This document shows, piece after piece, positions 1-6,201 of a DNA stretch of 9,545 bases. Positions within the stretch are counted from its first letter, which is position 1. Each line of letters begins with the position of its first letter. The notes beneath the pieces were generated by a model that did not search any database, was not told where the DNA came from, and saw only the letters and a list, made by a program, of their open reading frames with translations. Made by a program: the position numbers and the translations under genes. Source of the DNA: Actinomycetota bacterium (GTDB taxonomy: Bacteria; Actinomycetota; Thermoleophilia; Solirubrobacterales; Solirubrobacteraceae); the NCBI GenBank assembly GCA_019348575.1, contig JAHWJE010000028.1:1-9545 (forward strand). Reading direction: 5' to 3'.

Positions 1-202
1 AGACGTCGTTGCGCATGAAGACCGCCCGCGGCGCCACCGCCCGCCCGCCGATCGTCAGCACGTCCGCCTGCACATCCCAGTCGAGGCGCGGGTTGGACGC
101 GGCGCCGGTGAGCGCCAGGCACACCTCCACCTCGCGCGCCTCCGCGGCGCGGACGAGGGTCTCCACGTTGGGGTCGGCGTCGCCCCCCGCGATCAGGATC
201 AA
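1..202 (-). CDS. Partial N-terminus, possible ATP-grasp-type (RimK/pre-ATP-grasp-like) protein
   Basis: An open minus-strand frame enters from a TTG at 202 and runs off the left edge, so only the first 67 residues are seen. The start reads LILIAGGDADPNVETLVRAA, a beta strand with a glycine turn followed by a helix. It is followed by a second strand (EVEVCLALTG), a segment LDWDVQADVLTIGGR, and VFMRNDV. This layout (Rossmann-like strand-helix-strand, then a short 'L-x-hydrophobic-GG/DG' hairpin and an 'R-N/Y-D-V' turn) resembles the N-terminal pre-ATP-grasp region of RimK/MvdD-like ligases. That is a recollection of family style, not a database match. The ATP-binding core lies outside the window. 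No good Shine-Dalgarno sequence precedes the TTG, and no ATG or GTG in frame was found just upstream, so the start is uncertain. The minus-strand coding pattern is convincing; the family call is weak. Confidence 0.45.
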   Translation of the reverse strand, partial: MILIAGGDADPNVETLVRAAEAREVEVCLALTGAASNPRLDWDVQADVLTIGGRAVAPRAVFMRNDV

Positions 203-220
203 GGCAGAGTCCGGTCCGGT

Positions 221-958
221 GTGGGCCGCCGGGCGGGCGGCGCAAAAGGAGTGAGGGCGCAGGATCGCTCCCGCGCCCTCGTCATGCTCGTGGCGCGCCA
301 GCGGTCAGAAGCTGCCGAACGCTTCCGACGAGGTGTCCGGGTACGGGTAATCGTCCTCTTCACCGAGGGCGACCCGCTCGTGCTCGACTCCGGCGCGCGC
401 CTCGCCCCCGTCGAGGTCGCCTACGAGACGTACGGCGCGCCGGACGCGGCCGCCTCGAACGTCGTCGTCGTGCACCGCCGCGACGAGTTTCGCGCGTCGA
501 AGATCATGCTCGAGCGCGCCCGCGGGATCGAGAACATCGAGTGGCTGACGCCGTACGCGGTCGACGAGTTCTCCGCGGGCGAGAACGGCGGCCTCGAGGT
601 TGCCCGGCTGCGCAACACCGAGAACGGCGAGGAGCGCGAGGTCGAGATCGCCGGCGCGTTCATCGCGATCGGCCACGAGCCGCAGTCGCAGCTCGTCGAG
701 GGGCAGCTCGAGCTCGACGACGAGGGCTACGTGATCACGGAGGGGCGCTCGACGCGCACGGGCAAGCCCGGCGTCTTCGCCGCCGGCGACGTCGTCGACC
801 ACACGTACCGGCAGGCGGTCACGGCGGCCGGGTCGGGAACGCAGGCCGCGCTCGACGCCGAGTGGTACCTGCGCGACACCCCTGGGATTCCGGTTCCCGA
901 GGGGATGCCGGCCGGCGACCCCGCCGAGGCGCAGTGGGCGCCGCTGCGCGAGCCCTGA
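221..958 (+). CDS. Chimeric open frame: MetX N-terminus joined to TrxB C-terminal half
   Basis: One uninterrupted frame carries pieces of two unrelated enzymes, described separately below. Residues 1 to about 43 (221-352) look non-coding: they are arginine-rich, have poor third-position GC and resemble no family. Possible starts are the GTG/ATG codons at 221, 284 and 290. None has a convincing ribosome binding site, and none lies just before the MetX-like part, so it is doubtful that the frame is translated from a native start. A product could not act as either enzyme. It would lack the MetX catalytic Ser-Asp-His triad, the TrxB redox Cys pair and the N-terminal FAD-binding half. I regard it as a pseudogene or an assembly chimera, not a new fusion protein. 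It ends with TGA at 956-958, at a plausible natural TrxB C-terminus. Confidence 0.5.
   Translation: MGRRAGGAKGVRAQDRSRALVMLVARQRSEAAERFRRGVRVRVIVLFTEGDPLVLDSGARLAPVEVAYETYGAPDAAASNVVVVHRRDEFRASKIMLERARGIENIEWLTPYAVDEFSAGENGGLEVARLRNTENGEEREVEIAGAFIAIGHEPQSQLVEGQLELDDEGYVITEGRSTRTGKPGVFAAGDVVDHTYRQAVTAAGSGTQAALDAEWYLRDTPGIPVPEGMPAGDPAEAQWAPLREP
253..280 (-). terminator. Hairpin with 8-bp perfect stem, terminator-like
   Basis: GAGGGCGC (253-260) pairs perfectly with GCGCCCTC (273-280) across a 12-nt loop. Read on the minus strand, the hairpin is followed by TCACTCCTTTTGC, a short T tract. It sits 25 bp downstream of the minus-strand TGA at 305-307, the right place to terminate a transcript coming from the right. 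This supports a real minus-strand gene having once ended at 305. Confidence 0.45.
305..361 (-). pseudogene. Orphan C-terminal tail of an unidentified minus-strand gene
   Basis: Read on the minus strand, 361 down to the TGA at 305-307 encodes EEDDYPYPDTSSEAFGSF and stop. Most codons have G or C in the third position. In the same interval the plus-strand frame of the neighbouring fused gene uses many A/T-ending codons (for example TCA GAA GCT, CGA CGA GGT, GTA). The minus-strand reading is therefore the more coding-like one up to about 350. Beyond about 360 the minus frame is only the antisense of the MetX-like fragment, so the body of this gene is missing. A terminator-like hairpin follows the stop at the expected distance. 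I do not recognise the protein from this tail. With 18 residues, chance remains possible. Confidence 0.35.
353..472 (+). pseudogene. metX: Homoserine O-acetyltransferase fragment (N-terminal about 40 residues)
   Basis: The stretch translates to VLFTEGDPLVLDSGARL, then APVEVAYETYGAPDAAASN and VVVV. This is the characteristic opening of the MetX alpha/beta-hydrolase family: a 'L-x-L-x-S-G' strand, 'V-x-V-A-Y-E-T-Y-G', then 'S/D-N-V-V-V-V'. In intact MetX the last part leads into HALTGD. MetX acetylates homoserine in methionine synthesis and is usually about 350-380 residues, so roughly nine tenths is missing, including the nucleophile and the catalytic Asp and His. The fragment has no start codon of its own in frame: upstream codons 332-352 contain no ATG, GTG or TTG. 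Its right end merges with TrxB sequence inside the repeated GTC/GTG valine codons at 461-472. Confidence 0.65.
464..958 (+). pseudogene. trxB: Thioredoxin reductase fragment (C-terminal half)
   Basis: The sequence picks up TrxB at VVHRRDEFRASKIMLERAR, whose HRR...R residues bind the NADPH 2'-phosphate. It continues through the NADPH-domain strands (IEWLTPYAVDEF, VEIAGAFIAIGHEPQS) to the second FAD motif TGKPGVFAAGDVVDHTYRQA and the C-terminal helix GSGTQAALDAEWYL. That covers about 160 of the usual 310-330 residues. The N-terminal FAD GxGxxG motif, the CxxC redox centre and the NADPH-site glycine loop that normally precedes HRRD are absent. The surviving half shows no stop or frameshift and has good codon usage. 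The truncation therefore looks recent or artefactual rather than an old decay. No trxA (thioredoxin) lies next to it in the window. Confidence 0.8.
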
Positions 959-1049
959 CCCGCAGATCCTCGGCCCGCGCCGGTGCGGGACCTGCCGTCC
1001 GGGTCGGCACGCGCTTCATGTCCGTCTGCTGCGCGCCGCCGAGCGCGGG

Positions 1050-1079
1050 TGGACGCTGCGGCTCGACCGCCGATACCCT
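1050..1079 (+). promoter_or_regulatory. Possible sigma70-type promoter for the LAL regulator
   Basis: TGGACG at 1050-1055 (4 of 6 against TTGACA) is separated by 18 nt from TACCCT at 1074-1079, which fits the actinobacterial TAnnnT -10 pattern. Transcription would begin near 1086, leaving about 80 nt of leader before the GTG at 1166. The rest of the 207-bp gap (959-1165) shows nothing else clear apart from a short CCCGC/GCGGG inverted repeat at 974-989. The match is weak and rests on consensus alone. Confidence 0.25.
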
Positions 1080-1165
1080 GTCGTCGTCGTGGGCCGACCG
1101 AGCCCAGCCAGGCCAGCTCCCCAGGGCACGTGACGCAGCGCGCAGCAGCCGCCACAGGTAACACG

Positions 1166-4009
1166 GTGCCCGACGGCCTTCTCGAGCGGGAGGCGGAGTT
1201 GCGTGCGGTGGACGAGCTGCTGGATGCGGCGCGCGCGGCGACGGGCCGGCTGCTGCTCGTCGAGGGCCACGCGGGGATCGGCAAGTCGGTGCTGCTCGAT
1301 GCCGCCGTCGCGCGTGCCCGCGCCGGAGCGATGACGGTCATGCGCGCGCGCGGATCGCCGCTCGAGAGCGACTTCTCGTTCGGCGTCGCGCTGCAGCTCT
1401 TCGAGCCGCTGCTGGCAGGCGCCGACGACGAGACCCGCGATCGCCTGCTGGCCGGGGCGGCTGCGCTCGCCGGCCCGCTGCTCGAGCGTCCGACGAGCTG
1501 GGGCGCAGACGAGGCCGAGGAACGCTCCTACCCCGTCATGCACGGCCTGTTCTGGCTGCTGGCCAATCTCGCCGAGACCGGTCCCGTGCTGATCGCGATC
1601 GACGACGCCCACTGGGCCGATCGCGCGTCGCTGCGCCTCGTGCTCTACCTCCTGCAGCGGCTCGACGCGATGGCGGTGTCGATCGTCGTCGCCCGCCGGC
1701 TCGGCGAGCCCGGCGCGCCGGACGACCTGCTGGGCCAGATCGCCGGCCACGACTCCAGTCGCCGCGTCCGCCCGGCGGCCCTGTCGCGCGAGGGCGGGCG
1801 CCGGCTCGTCGTAAGCGCGCTGCCGGGCGCCGACGAGGGCTTCGCCGACGCCTGCTGGCGGATGACCGAGGGCAACGTCTTCCTGCTCGGCGAGCTCGTC
1901 GCCAGCGTCCAGGCGCAGGGCTGGGAGCCGACGGCGCACAACGCCGCACGGATCGGAACGCTCGCGCCCGAAGCCGTGCTGCGCGCCGTCGCGGTGCGGC
2001 TGATGCGCCTATCCGACGACGCCGCGGGCGTCGCGCGCGCGGTCGCCGTCCTCGGCGACGACGCCCAGCTGCGCCGCGTCGCGGCGCTGACGGGCCGCGA
2101 CCCCGGCCGCGTCGCGGCGGCCGCCGACGCGCTGGCGGCCTCGGAGATCCTGCGCCCGCGCGACAGCGCTGCGCTGCGCTTCGCGCACCCGCTGCTGGCC
2201 TCCGCAGTGTATGCCGACGTCGCCACCGGCGAGCGCGCGGCACTGCACCGGCGCGCGGCCGAGATCCTGCGCGACGAGCACGTCGCGCCCGAGCGCGTCG
2301 CCGCGCACCTGCTGCCGAGCACCGGGACCGGCGAAGCCTGGATCGTCGACGTGCTCAGCGAGGCGGCGCGCCGCGCGCTCGCACTCGGCGCCCCGGAGTC
2401 GGCGGCGAGCTACCTGCACCGTGCGCTCGAGGAGCCGCCCGGCCCGGGCGCGCGCGGCGCGCTGCTGCGACAGCTCGGCGTCAGCGAGGCCGCGACCGGG
2501 CTGCCCGGCGCGATCGCGCGCCTCGAGCAGGCACTCGCCGCCGCGCACGACGAGGCCGACCGCGCGCAGACCCTGCTCGCACTGGGCCGCGCGCTCGCCG
2601 CCGTCGGTCGACGCGAGCAGGCGCTGCGAGCGCTCGACGAGGCCGCCGGCGGCGTGGCGGAGCCGCACGTCGCAGCGCAGGCGCGCGCCGAGGCCGGCGC
2701 CCTTGGCGTGCTCGACCCGGCCCGCCGTGCTGCGCTGCTACGCCAGCGCGGCGAGCCGGCCGAACGACGCTTTTCCGGGGCGGCGAGGCCGGAGCAGCGG
2801 GCGCTGCTGGCGACGCGCTGCCTGCACGAGGCGATGCGCGGCTCGCCGCGCGACGAGGTCGTCGCACTCGCCCGGCGCGCGCTGAGCGACGAGAACGCAT
2901 TCTGGGACGACAGCGCCGGCGCAAGCGTGGTCTTCGCGGTCAGCGCGGCGCTTCGCTCGGCCGACGAGCTGGCCTGGAACGACCGCGTGCTGACGGCGGC
3001 GATCAGCCGGGCGCGGGCACAGGGCTCGATGATGGCCCTGGCGACCGCGAGCCTGTGCCGGGGCGCCTCGCGCTGGTCGCAGGGGCGCCTCGCCGAGGCG
3101 CTGGCCGACGCAGAGCAGGCGGTCGGCGCCGAGCGCTACGGCTGGCGCCAGTTCCTGGCCGGCGCGTACGGCCTCGTCGTCGGCCTGCTGCTCGACCGCG
3201 GCGAGCTCGAGGCCGCCGCGGCGTTCGCCGCGCGGCATGAACCGTCGGCCGACGCCGGCTGGGCGACGCTCGCGCCATGGCACGAGGCGCTCGGCCGCCT
3301 GGCGCTCGCCGAGCGCCGCGAGAGCGACGCGCTCGCGGACTTCGAGCGCTGGCGCAGCGTCGTCGCGGGCATCGACAGCCCGGCCTGCTTCGCGGCCTGG
3401 CGATCGGCCTCGGCCTACGCGCTCGTGGGCCTCGGGCGCCTCGACGAGGCGCTTGCGCTGGCGGTCGAGGAGCTCGAGCTGGCGCGCTCCTACGGTGCGC
3501 CGCGCGCGATCTGCGTCGCCCTGCGCGCGGTCGCGCACGCCGAGGCGCATGGCGAGCTCGAGCGCCCGATCGCGCGCCTGGAGGAGGCGGTCGCGACGAT
3601 CGCCTCCTCCGAGGCGCGCCTGGAGCGCTGCCGCGCGCAGCTCGACCTCGGCACGATGCTGCGTCGCGCCGGCCGGCGCTCGCAGGCCGGCCGCGCACTC
3701 GGCGCGGCGCTCGAGCTGGCGCGCGCCTGCGGCGCGCGGCTCGTCGAGGAGCGCGCGCTGGAGGAGCTCGACGTCGCCGGAACGCGCGTGCGCAGCGCCG
3801 CCCGCCGCGGCGCCGATGCGCTCAGCCCGAGCGAGCGGCGCGTGGTGACGCTGGCGATCGAGGGGCTGAGCAACCGGCAGATCGCCGAGGCGCTGTTCGT
3901 CACCCGAAAGGCCGTCGAGTGGCATCTCGGCAACGCCTACCGCAAGCTCGACGTGCGCTCGCGCCGCGAGCTGCCGGCAGCGCTCGGCGCGCCGGGCCGG
4001 GAGGCGTAG
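1166..4009 (+). CDS. LAL-type transcriptional regulator: AAA/STAND ATPase with C-terminal LuxR HTH
   Basis: This is a 947-residue protein of the large ATP-binding LuxR (LAL/MalT-like) class, cytoplasmic regulators thought to switch on transcription after ligand and ATP binding. Near the N-terminus, LLEREAELRAVDELL is the usual opening. Walker A GHAGIGKS is at about residues 34-41 and Walker B VLIAIDDAHWAD at about 141-152. RFAHPLLASAVY near 338 belongs to the winged-helix region that follows the NTPase. Residues from about 370 to 880 are alanine-rich helical repeats, probably TPR-like and ligand-sensing. The LuxR DNA-binding domain is at 884-947 (LSPSERRVVTLAIEGLSNRQ then IAEALFVTRKAVEWHLGNAY). 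I chose GTG 1166 because the family motif starts within five codons and AGG lies 8-9 nt upstream. GTG 1130 is an in-frame alternative. The frame is open back to 983, but that part looks non-coding. Its target and ligand cannot be told from the neighbours. Confidence 0.9.
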   Translation: MPDGLLEREAELRAVDELLDAARAATGRLLLVEGHAGIGKSVLLDAAVARARAGAMTVMRARGSPLESDFSFGVALQLFEPLLAGADDETRDRLLAGAAALAGPLLERPTSWGADEAEERSYPVMHGLFWLLANLAETGPVLIAIDDAHWADRASLRLVLYLLQRLDAMAVSIVVARRLGEPGAPDDLLGQIAGHDSSRRVRPAALSREGGRRLVVSALPGADEGFADACWRMTEGNVFLLGELVASVQAQGWEPTAHNAARIGTLAPEAVLRAVAVRLMRLSDDAAGVARAVAVLGDDAQLRRVAALTGRDPGRVAAAADALAASEILRPRDSAALRFAHPLLASAVYADVATGERAALHRRAAEILRDEHVAPERVAAHLLPSTGTGEAWIVDVLSEAARRALALGAPESAASYLHRALEEPPGPGARGALLRQLGVSEAATGLPGAIARLEQALAAAHDEADRAQTLLALGRALAAVGRREQALRALDEAAGGVAEPHVAAQARAEAGALGVLDPARRAALLRQRGEPAERRFSGAARPEQRALLATRCLHEAMRGSPRDEVVALARRALSDENAFWDDSAGASVVFAVSAALRSADELAWNDRVLTAAISRARAQGSMMALATASLCRGASRWSQGRLAEALADAEQAVGAERYGWRQFLAGAYGLVVGLLLDRGELEAAAAFAARHEPSADAGWATLAPWHEALGRLALAERRESDALADFERWRSVVAGIDSPACFAAWRSASAYALVGLGRLDEALALAVEELELARSYGAPRAICVALRAVAHAEAHGELERPIARLEEAVATIASSEARLERCRAQLDLGTMLRRAGRRSQAGRALGAALELARACGARLVEERALEELDVAGTRVRSAARRGADALSPSERRVVTLAIEGLSNRQIAEALFVTRKAVEWHLGNAYRKLDVRSRRELPAALGAPGREA

Positions 4010-4015
4010 GCGGGT

Positions 4016-4038
4016 GTGCGCGGCGGCGACTAGCGCAC
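4016..4038. terminator. Possible bidirectional hairpin between convergent genes
   Basis: GTGCGC (4016-4021) and GCGCAC (4033-4038) form a 6-bp perfect stem around an 11-nt loop. The hairpin lies in the 20-bp gap between the LAL regulator stop (4007-4009) and the end of the convergent small gene, and it overlaps that gene's TAG (4030-4032). There is no T tract on either side, so this is a position-based guess. Confidence 0.25.
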
Positions 4039-4293
4039 GCCGGCCGACGGGCCGCAGGCCGCGACGTCGTCGACGAGGTCCCGGCCGCGCTCGGCCGACC
4101 AGCGGTCGGCGTCGACGAGCTGCTGGACGAGATCCTCGACGGCGGCGAGCTCGTCGTAGCCGTCACCTTCGAACAGCAGGGCGTCCGCGGCGGTGCGGAT
4201 CGTCTGCTGCTCGTCGGCGCTCAGCTCGGCGCGACCCGTCTGTGCGAGCGACTTGACGACGCGGCCGTAGGCCGCTGAACGCAGGTTGTCCAC
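4030..4293 (-). CDS. Small conserved-looking helical protein, unknown function
   Basis: This is an 87-residue acidic protein starting with GTG at 4293 and stopping with TAG at 4030. It opens MDNLRSAAYGRVVKSLAQTG and continues with LSADEQQTIRTAADALLF, DELAAVEDLVQQLVDADRW and a short tail. It is predicted to be nearly all helix, with no signal peptide, membrane segment or cysteine pair. I do not recognise a family. Coding usage is good and the gene fills the space exactly between its neighbours: it begins 9 bp after the stop of the LURP-one/scramblase-like gene on the same strand and ends 20 bp from the convergent LAL regulator. Co-transcription with the upstream gene is likely, although a TAGCCT hexamer 6 nt before the GTG could also give it its own leaderless start. 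A helical adaptor or regulatory partner is possible, but nothing in the sequence shows it. Confidence 0.7.
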   Translation of the reverse strand: MDNLRSAAYGRVVKSLAQTGRAELSADEQQTIRTAADALLFEGDGYDELAAVEDLVQQLVDADRWSAERGRDLVDDVAACGPSAGVR

Positions 4294-4299
4294 GACTTC

Positions 4300-4305
4300 A
4301 GGCTA
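4300..4305 (-). promoter_or_regulatory. TAGCCT -10-like hexamer before the 87-residue gene
   Basis: On the minus strand TAGCCT ends 6 nt before the GTG start at 4293, the spacing expected for a leaderless mRNA. Its TAG is also the stop codon of the upstream gene. No clear -35 element is seen, and no Shine-Dalgarno sequence is present, which weakly favours the idea. Confidence 0.25.
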
Positions 4306-4917
4306 GCGAGCCTGCAGCGCGTCCTGCCCGACGGCCAGCGCGAGGACGAGCCGACGGTCGATCGTGCGCTGGCTGTCGGCGCTCATGTCGATCGTGTAGA
4401 TGTCTCGCAGCTTGCCGAGCTGGCGGGTGTTCTCGCCGAGGATCTCGTCGCCGCGCTTGAAGACGAAGTGGTACGGAATCGGCAGCCAGTTGGCGACGTT
4501 CTCGACGTACGGGATGAACCCGACCGCGCGCCGCAGCAGCGCGACCCCGAGGTTCTTCTCCGTCGAGATGCAGAGCTCCTCGCCGTCGGCGTCGCTGATC
4601 CGGAACGTCGAGCGCAGCAGGCTTGCGCCGAAGACCTTCGAGATCTCGCCGATCTTCGTCCCCGTCTCGTCGGTGACGTCGTATGTCGCGCGGGGGTCGA
4701 AGCGCTGGCGCGCCTTGATGCGCAGCAGCTCCGTCGTCTTGGCCTCGTCGAGGTAGAAGCGGATGTCCTCCTTGAACTTGAAGCGCTTCTGCTCGACGAA
4801 GCAGATCGGCTCGCCGGGCCCGTCGCCGTCCGGCAGGAAGAACTCGTACTGGTTGATGACGAGCTTGATCTTCTGGCGCAGGACGAAGACGTCGTGCTGG
4901 TTGGGGTCGACGGTCAT
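4303..4917 (-). CDS. LURP-one-related / phospholipid scramblase-like family protein
   Basis: This is a 204-residue soluble protein. It opens with FVLRQKIKLVINQYEFFLPD, followed by alternating strands (ICFVEQKRFKFKEDIRFYLD, ELLRIKARQRFDPRATYDV, GTKIGEISKVFGASLLRSTF). This is the tubby-like beta-barrel pattern of the LURP-one/scramblase superfamily: a core strand ending in 'Y/F-D-V-x-D', then 'G-x-x-I-G-x-I-x-K'. The central hydrophobic helix of the fold is near VALLRRAVGFIPYVENVANW. The C-terminus (TIDRRLVLALAVGQDALQAR) matches the 'D-R-R-L-x-L-A-x-A-V-x-x-D-A-L' ending that I recall from actinobacterial members. The biochemical role of bacterial members is not established, and lipid scrambling should not be assumed. 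There is no signal peptide. The ATG at 4917 lies 50 bp after the methyltransferase stop and has no SD. The 87-residue gene follows after 9 bp. Confidence 0.75.
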   Translation of the reverse strand: MTVDPNQHDVFVLRQKIKLVINQYEFFLPDGDGPGEPICFVEQKRFKFKEDIRFYLDEAKTTELLRIKARQRFDPRATYDVTDETGTKIGEISKVFGASLLRSTFRISDADGEELCISTEKNLGVALLRRAVGFIPYVENVANWLPIPYHFVFKRGDEILGENTRQLGKLRDIYTIDMSADSQRTIDRRLVLALAVGQDALQAR

Positions 4918-4923
4918 GGCCAG

Positions 4924-4929
4924 AGGCTA
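4924..4929 (-). promoter_or_regulatory. TAGCCT -10-like hexamer before the scramblase-like gene
   Basis: On the minus strand TAGCCT is followed by exactly 6 nt and then the ATG at 4917. The arrangement matches an actinobacterial TAnnnT -10 placed for a leaderless transcript. No Shine-Dalgarno sequence precedes this ATG. A -35 element is not evident. If real, the gene can be transcribed apart from the sigma/methyltransferase pair upstream. Confidence 0.3.
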
Positions 4930-4967
4930 CGGGACGACCCGCGCAGATCGCCGCCCGGCGGGGACCG

Positions 4968-5561
4968 TCACTGCCCCTCGATCGACAGCAGCAGCCGCTT
5001 GCGTTCCAGCCCGCCGGTGTAGCCGCCCAGCCCGCCGCTGCTGGCGAGCACGCGGTGGCACGGCACGACGATCGGCATCGGGTTCGAGCCGAGCGCCCCG
5101 CCCGCAGCGCGAAACGCCTTCGGCGAGCCGGCGGCGATCGCGATCTGCCTGTACGTGCTCGTCGCGCCGAACGGGATCCGCGCGCACTCCTGCAGCACGC
5201 GGCGGCGAAAGCCCGAGCCGGTCAGGGCCCAGTCCAGCGTGACGTCGAAGTCGCGGCGGCTGCCGCCGAAGTACTCGTCGAGCTGGCGGCGGACGACGTC
5301 CAGCCGTGCGGGCGCCTCGACGATCGCCGGCGAGATCCTCAGCGCGACGTCGTCCAGCACGCTCTCCAGCCCGCCGTTCTCGAGCTCGTAGGCGATCCGC
5401 GCGAGGCCGCGCGCGGTGGCGACGGCGACGAGCTGCCCGACAGGGCTTGCGACGCGCGCGTAGGCGACCTCGGCGATGCCCTCGTCGGCGGCGCGGGCGG
5501 CGGTGCGCGCGGCGAGCGCGGCGGCTTCGCCGGGACGCAGGTCAGGCGGTGGCAGGGACAT
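4968..5561 (-). CDS. ogt: Methylated-DNA--protein-cysteine S-methyltransferase
   Basis: This suicide enzyme removes methyl groups from O6-methylguanine in DNA by transferring them to its own cysteine. The catalytic PCHRV motif puts the acceptor at Cys168. The preceding helix carries the arginine finger (about Arg151 in FRAAGGALGSNP), and Asn160 and the C-terminal GGYTGGLERKRLLLSIEG close the active domain. The DNA-binding helix-turn-helix begins at IPFGATSTYRQIA (about 129-141). Residues 33-100 form the usual N-terminal ribonuclease-like domain. At 197 residues it is longer than classic Ogt/MGMT. The first about 30 residues add an alanine-rich helix (GEAAALAARTAARAADEG) of unclear role. The ATG at 5561 lies 7 nt after an AAAGGAG ribosome binding site and inside the end of the sigma-factor gene, which overlaps it by 20 bp, so translation is probably coupled. 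Confidence 0.93.
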   Translation of the reverse strand: MSLPPPDLRPGEAAALAARTAARAADEGIAEVAYARVASPVGQLVAVATARGLARIAYELENGGLESVLDDVALRISPAIVEAPARLDVVRRQLDEYFGGSRRDFDVTLDWALTGSGFRRRVLQECARIPFGATSTYRQIAIAAGSPKAFRAAGGALGSNPMPIVVPCHRVLASSGGLGGYTGGLERKRLLLSIEGQ

Positions 5562-6036
5562 CTCCGAGCTCCTTTCGCAGGGTCTTCAGGCCGTCGGCGG
5601 CGGCGCGCCGCGCGGCCTGCTCGCTGCACCCGAGCGCGTGCGCGATCTCGGCGTGCGTCAGGTCGGCCGCGTATCGCAGGGTGAGCACCTCGCGCTGGCG
5701 GGCGGGGAGCGCGCGCACCCGTTCCCAGTGCTCGGCCCCGGCGCTCTCGCCGGCCGCGGTTGTCGGAGCTGGGCCGAGGATCTCCGCGACCGGGAGCGGA
5801 TCGCGCCCGCGCGCGCGGTGCACGTCGAGCGCCTTGCGGTGGGCGATCGTCAGCACCCACGCGCGCAGGTTGCTGTCGGGCAGCAGCCGCGGGTAGGCGC
5901 GCAGCGCCGCGAGGAACGTCTCCTGAAACGCGTCGTCGGCGTCGTGGCGCCCGACCGACGCGATCAGAAAGCGCAGCACGACCTCGCGATGGGCGTCGAG
6001 GAAGCGCTGGAAGGGAGGCAGGCCGGCGGCGGTCAC
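5542..6036 (-). CDS. ECF-like RNA polymerase sigma factor
   Basis: A 164-residue alternative sigma factor with only the sigma2 and sigma4 regions, as in ECF sigmas. Sigma2 runs over about residues 8-75: FQRFLDAHREVVLRFL, then the core-binding DADDAFQETFLAALRAY, then the -10 recognition helix LRAWVLTIAHRKALDVHRAR. After a linker rich in proline and alanine, sigma4 (about 104-157) has ALPARQREVLTLRYAADLTH and the helix-turn-helix IAHALGCSEQAARRAAADGL. The frame is open to an ATG at 6129, but codons before 6046 are less GC-biased and family-unlike, so I prefer GTG 6036 (TTG 6045 is possible). No separate anti-sigma gene is visible. The next gene, the O6-methylguanine methyltransferase, overlaps its 3' end by 20 bp, suggesting that the sigma factor controls alkylation-damage repair or is controlled by the methyltransferase protein. 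Confidence 0.88.
   Translation of the reverse strand: MTAAGLPPFQRFLDAHREVVLRFLIASVGRHDADDAFQETFLAALRAYPRLLPDSNLRAWVLTIAHRKALDVHRARGRDPLPVAEILGPAPTTAAGESAGAEHWERVRALPARQREVLTLRYAADLTHAEIAHALGCSEQAARRAAADGLKTLRKELGDVPATA
5569..5575 (-). promoter_or_regulatory. Strong ribosome binding site AAAGGAG for the methyltransferase
   Basis: AAAGGAG on the minus strand sits 7 nt before the ATG at 5561 and lies within the last codons of the sigma-factor gene. It is the only textbook Shine-Dalgarno sequence seen in the window. It fixes the methyltransferase start and fits independent or coupled re-initiation after the sigma factor. Confidence 0.7.
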
Positions 6037-6201
6037 GGAAGTCAAAACGCGCGCCGCCGCAGGTTCGTGAGGTCCGCTGCGCCTATCCGGAGACGAGCGC
6101 GTCGATCGGACCGAGATCACCGCCGGCATCGTGCTGTCGCCGCGCCCGATCCCCTCGCGGATGAGCGCATCGGTACGTCGAGGTCATCGCCCGGCGGACG
6201 C

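Noticed and set aside
305..802. 165-residue minus-strand open frame opposite the TrxB fragment
   Set aside because: Upstream of about 361 its composition (Arg/Leu/Asp/Val repeats) is the typical antisense shadow of a GC-rich gene. Only the last 18 residues are considered possibly real.
983..1165. N-terminal extension of the LAL regulator back to the GTG at 983
   Set aside because: The extra about 61 residues are Arg/Pro/Ser-rich, have poor third-position GC and no family similarity. The LAL motif begins just after GTG 1166.
2738..3925. 395-residue minus-strand frame inside the LAL regulator
   Set aside because: It is the antisense of a clearly coding gene with a full domain set and has no recognisable domain. 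Long antisense frames are expected at this GC content.
6037..6060. ECF-type autoregulatory promoter (GAACC ... CGTTTT) before the sigma gene
   Set aside because: The two elements are only about 12 nt apart instead of the usual 16-17, so the spacing does not fit an ECF promoter.
6046..6129. N-terminal extension of the sigma factor to ATG 6129
   Set aside because: Codons there end in A/T more often and the residues do not resemble an ECF N-terminus. Sigma region 2 begins about 8 residues after GTG 6036.
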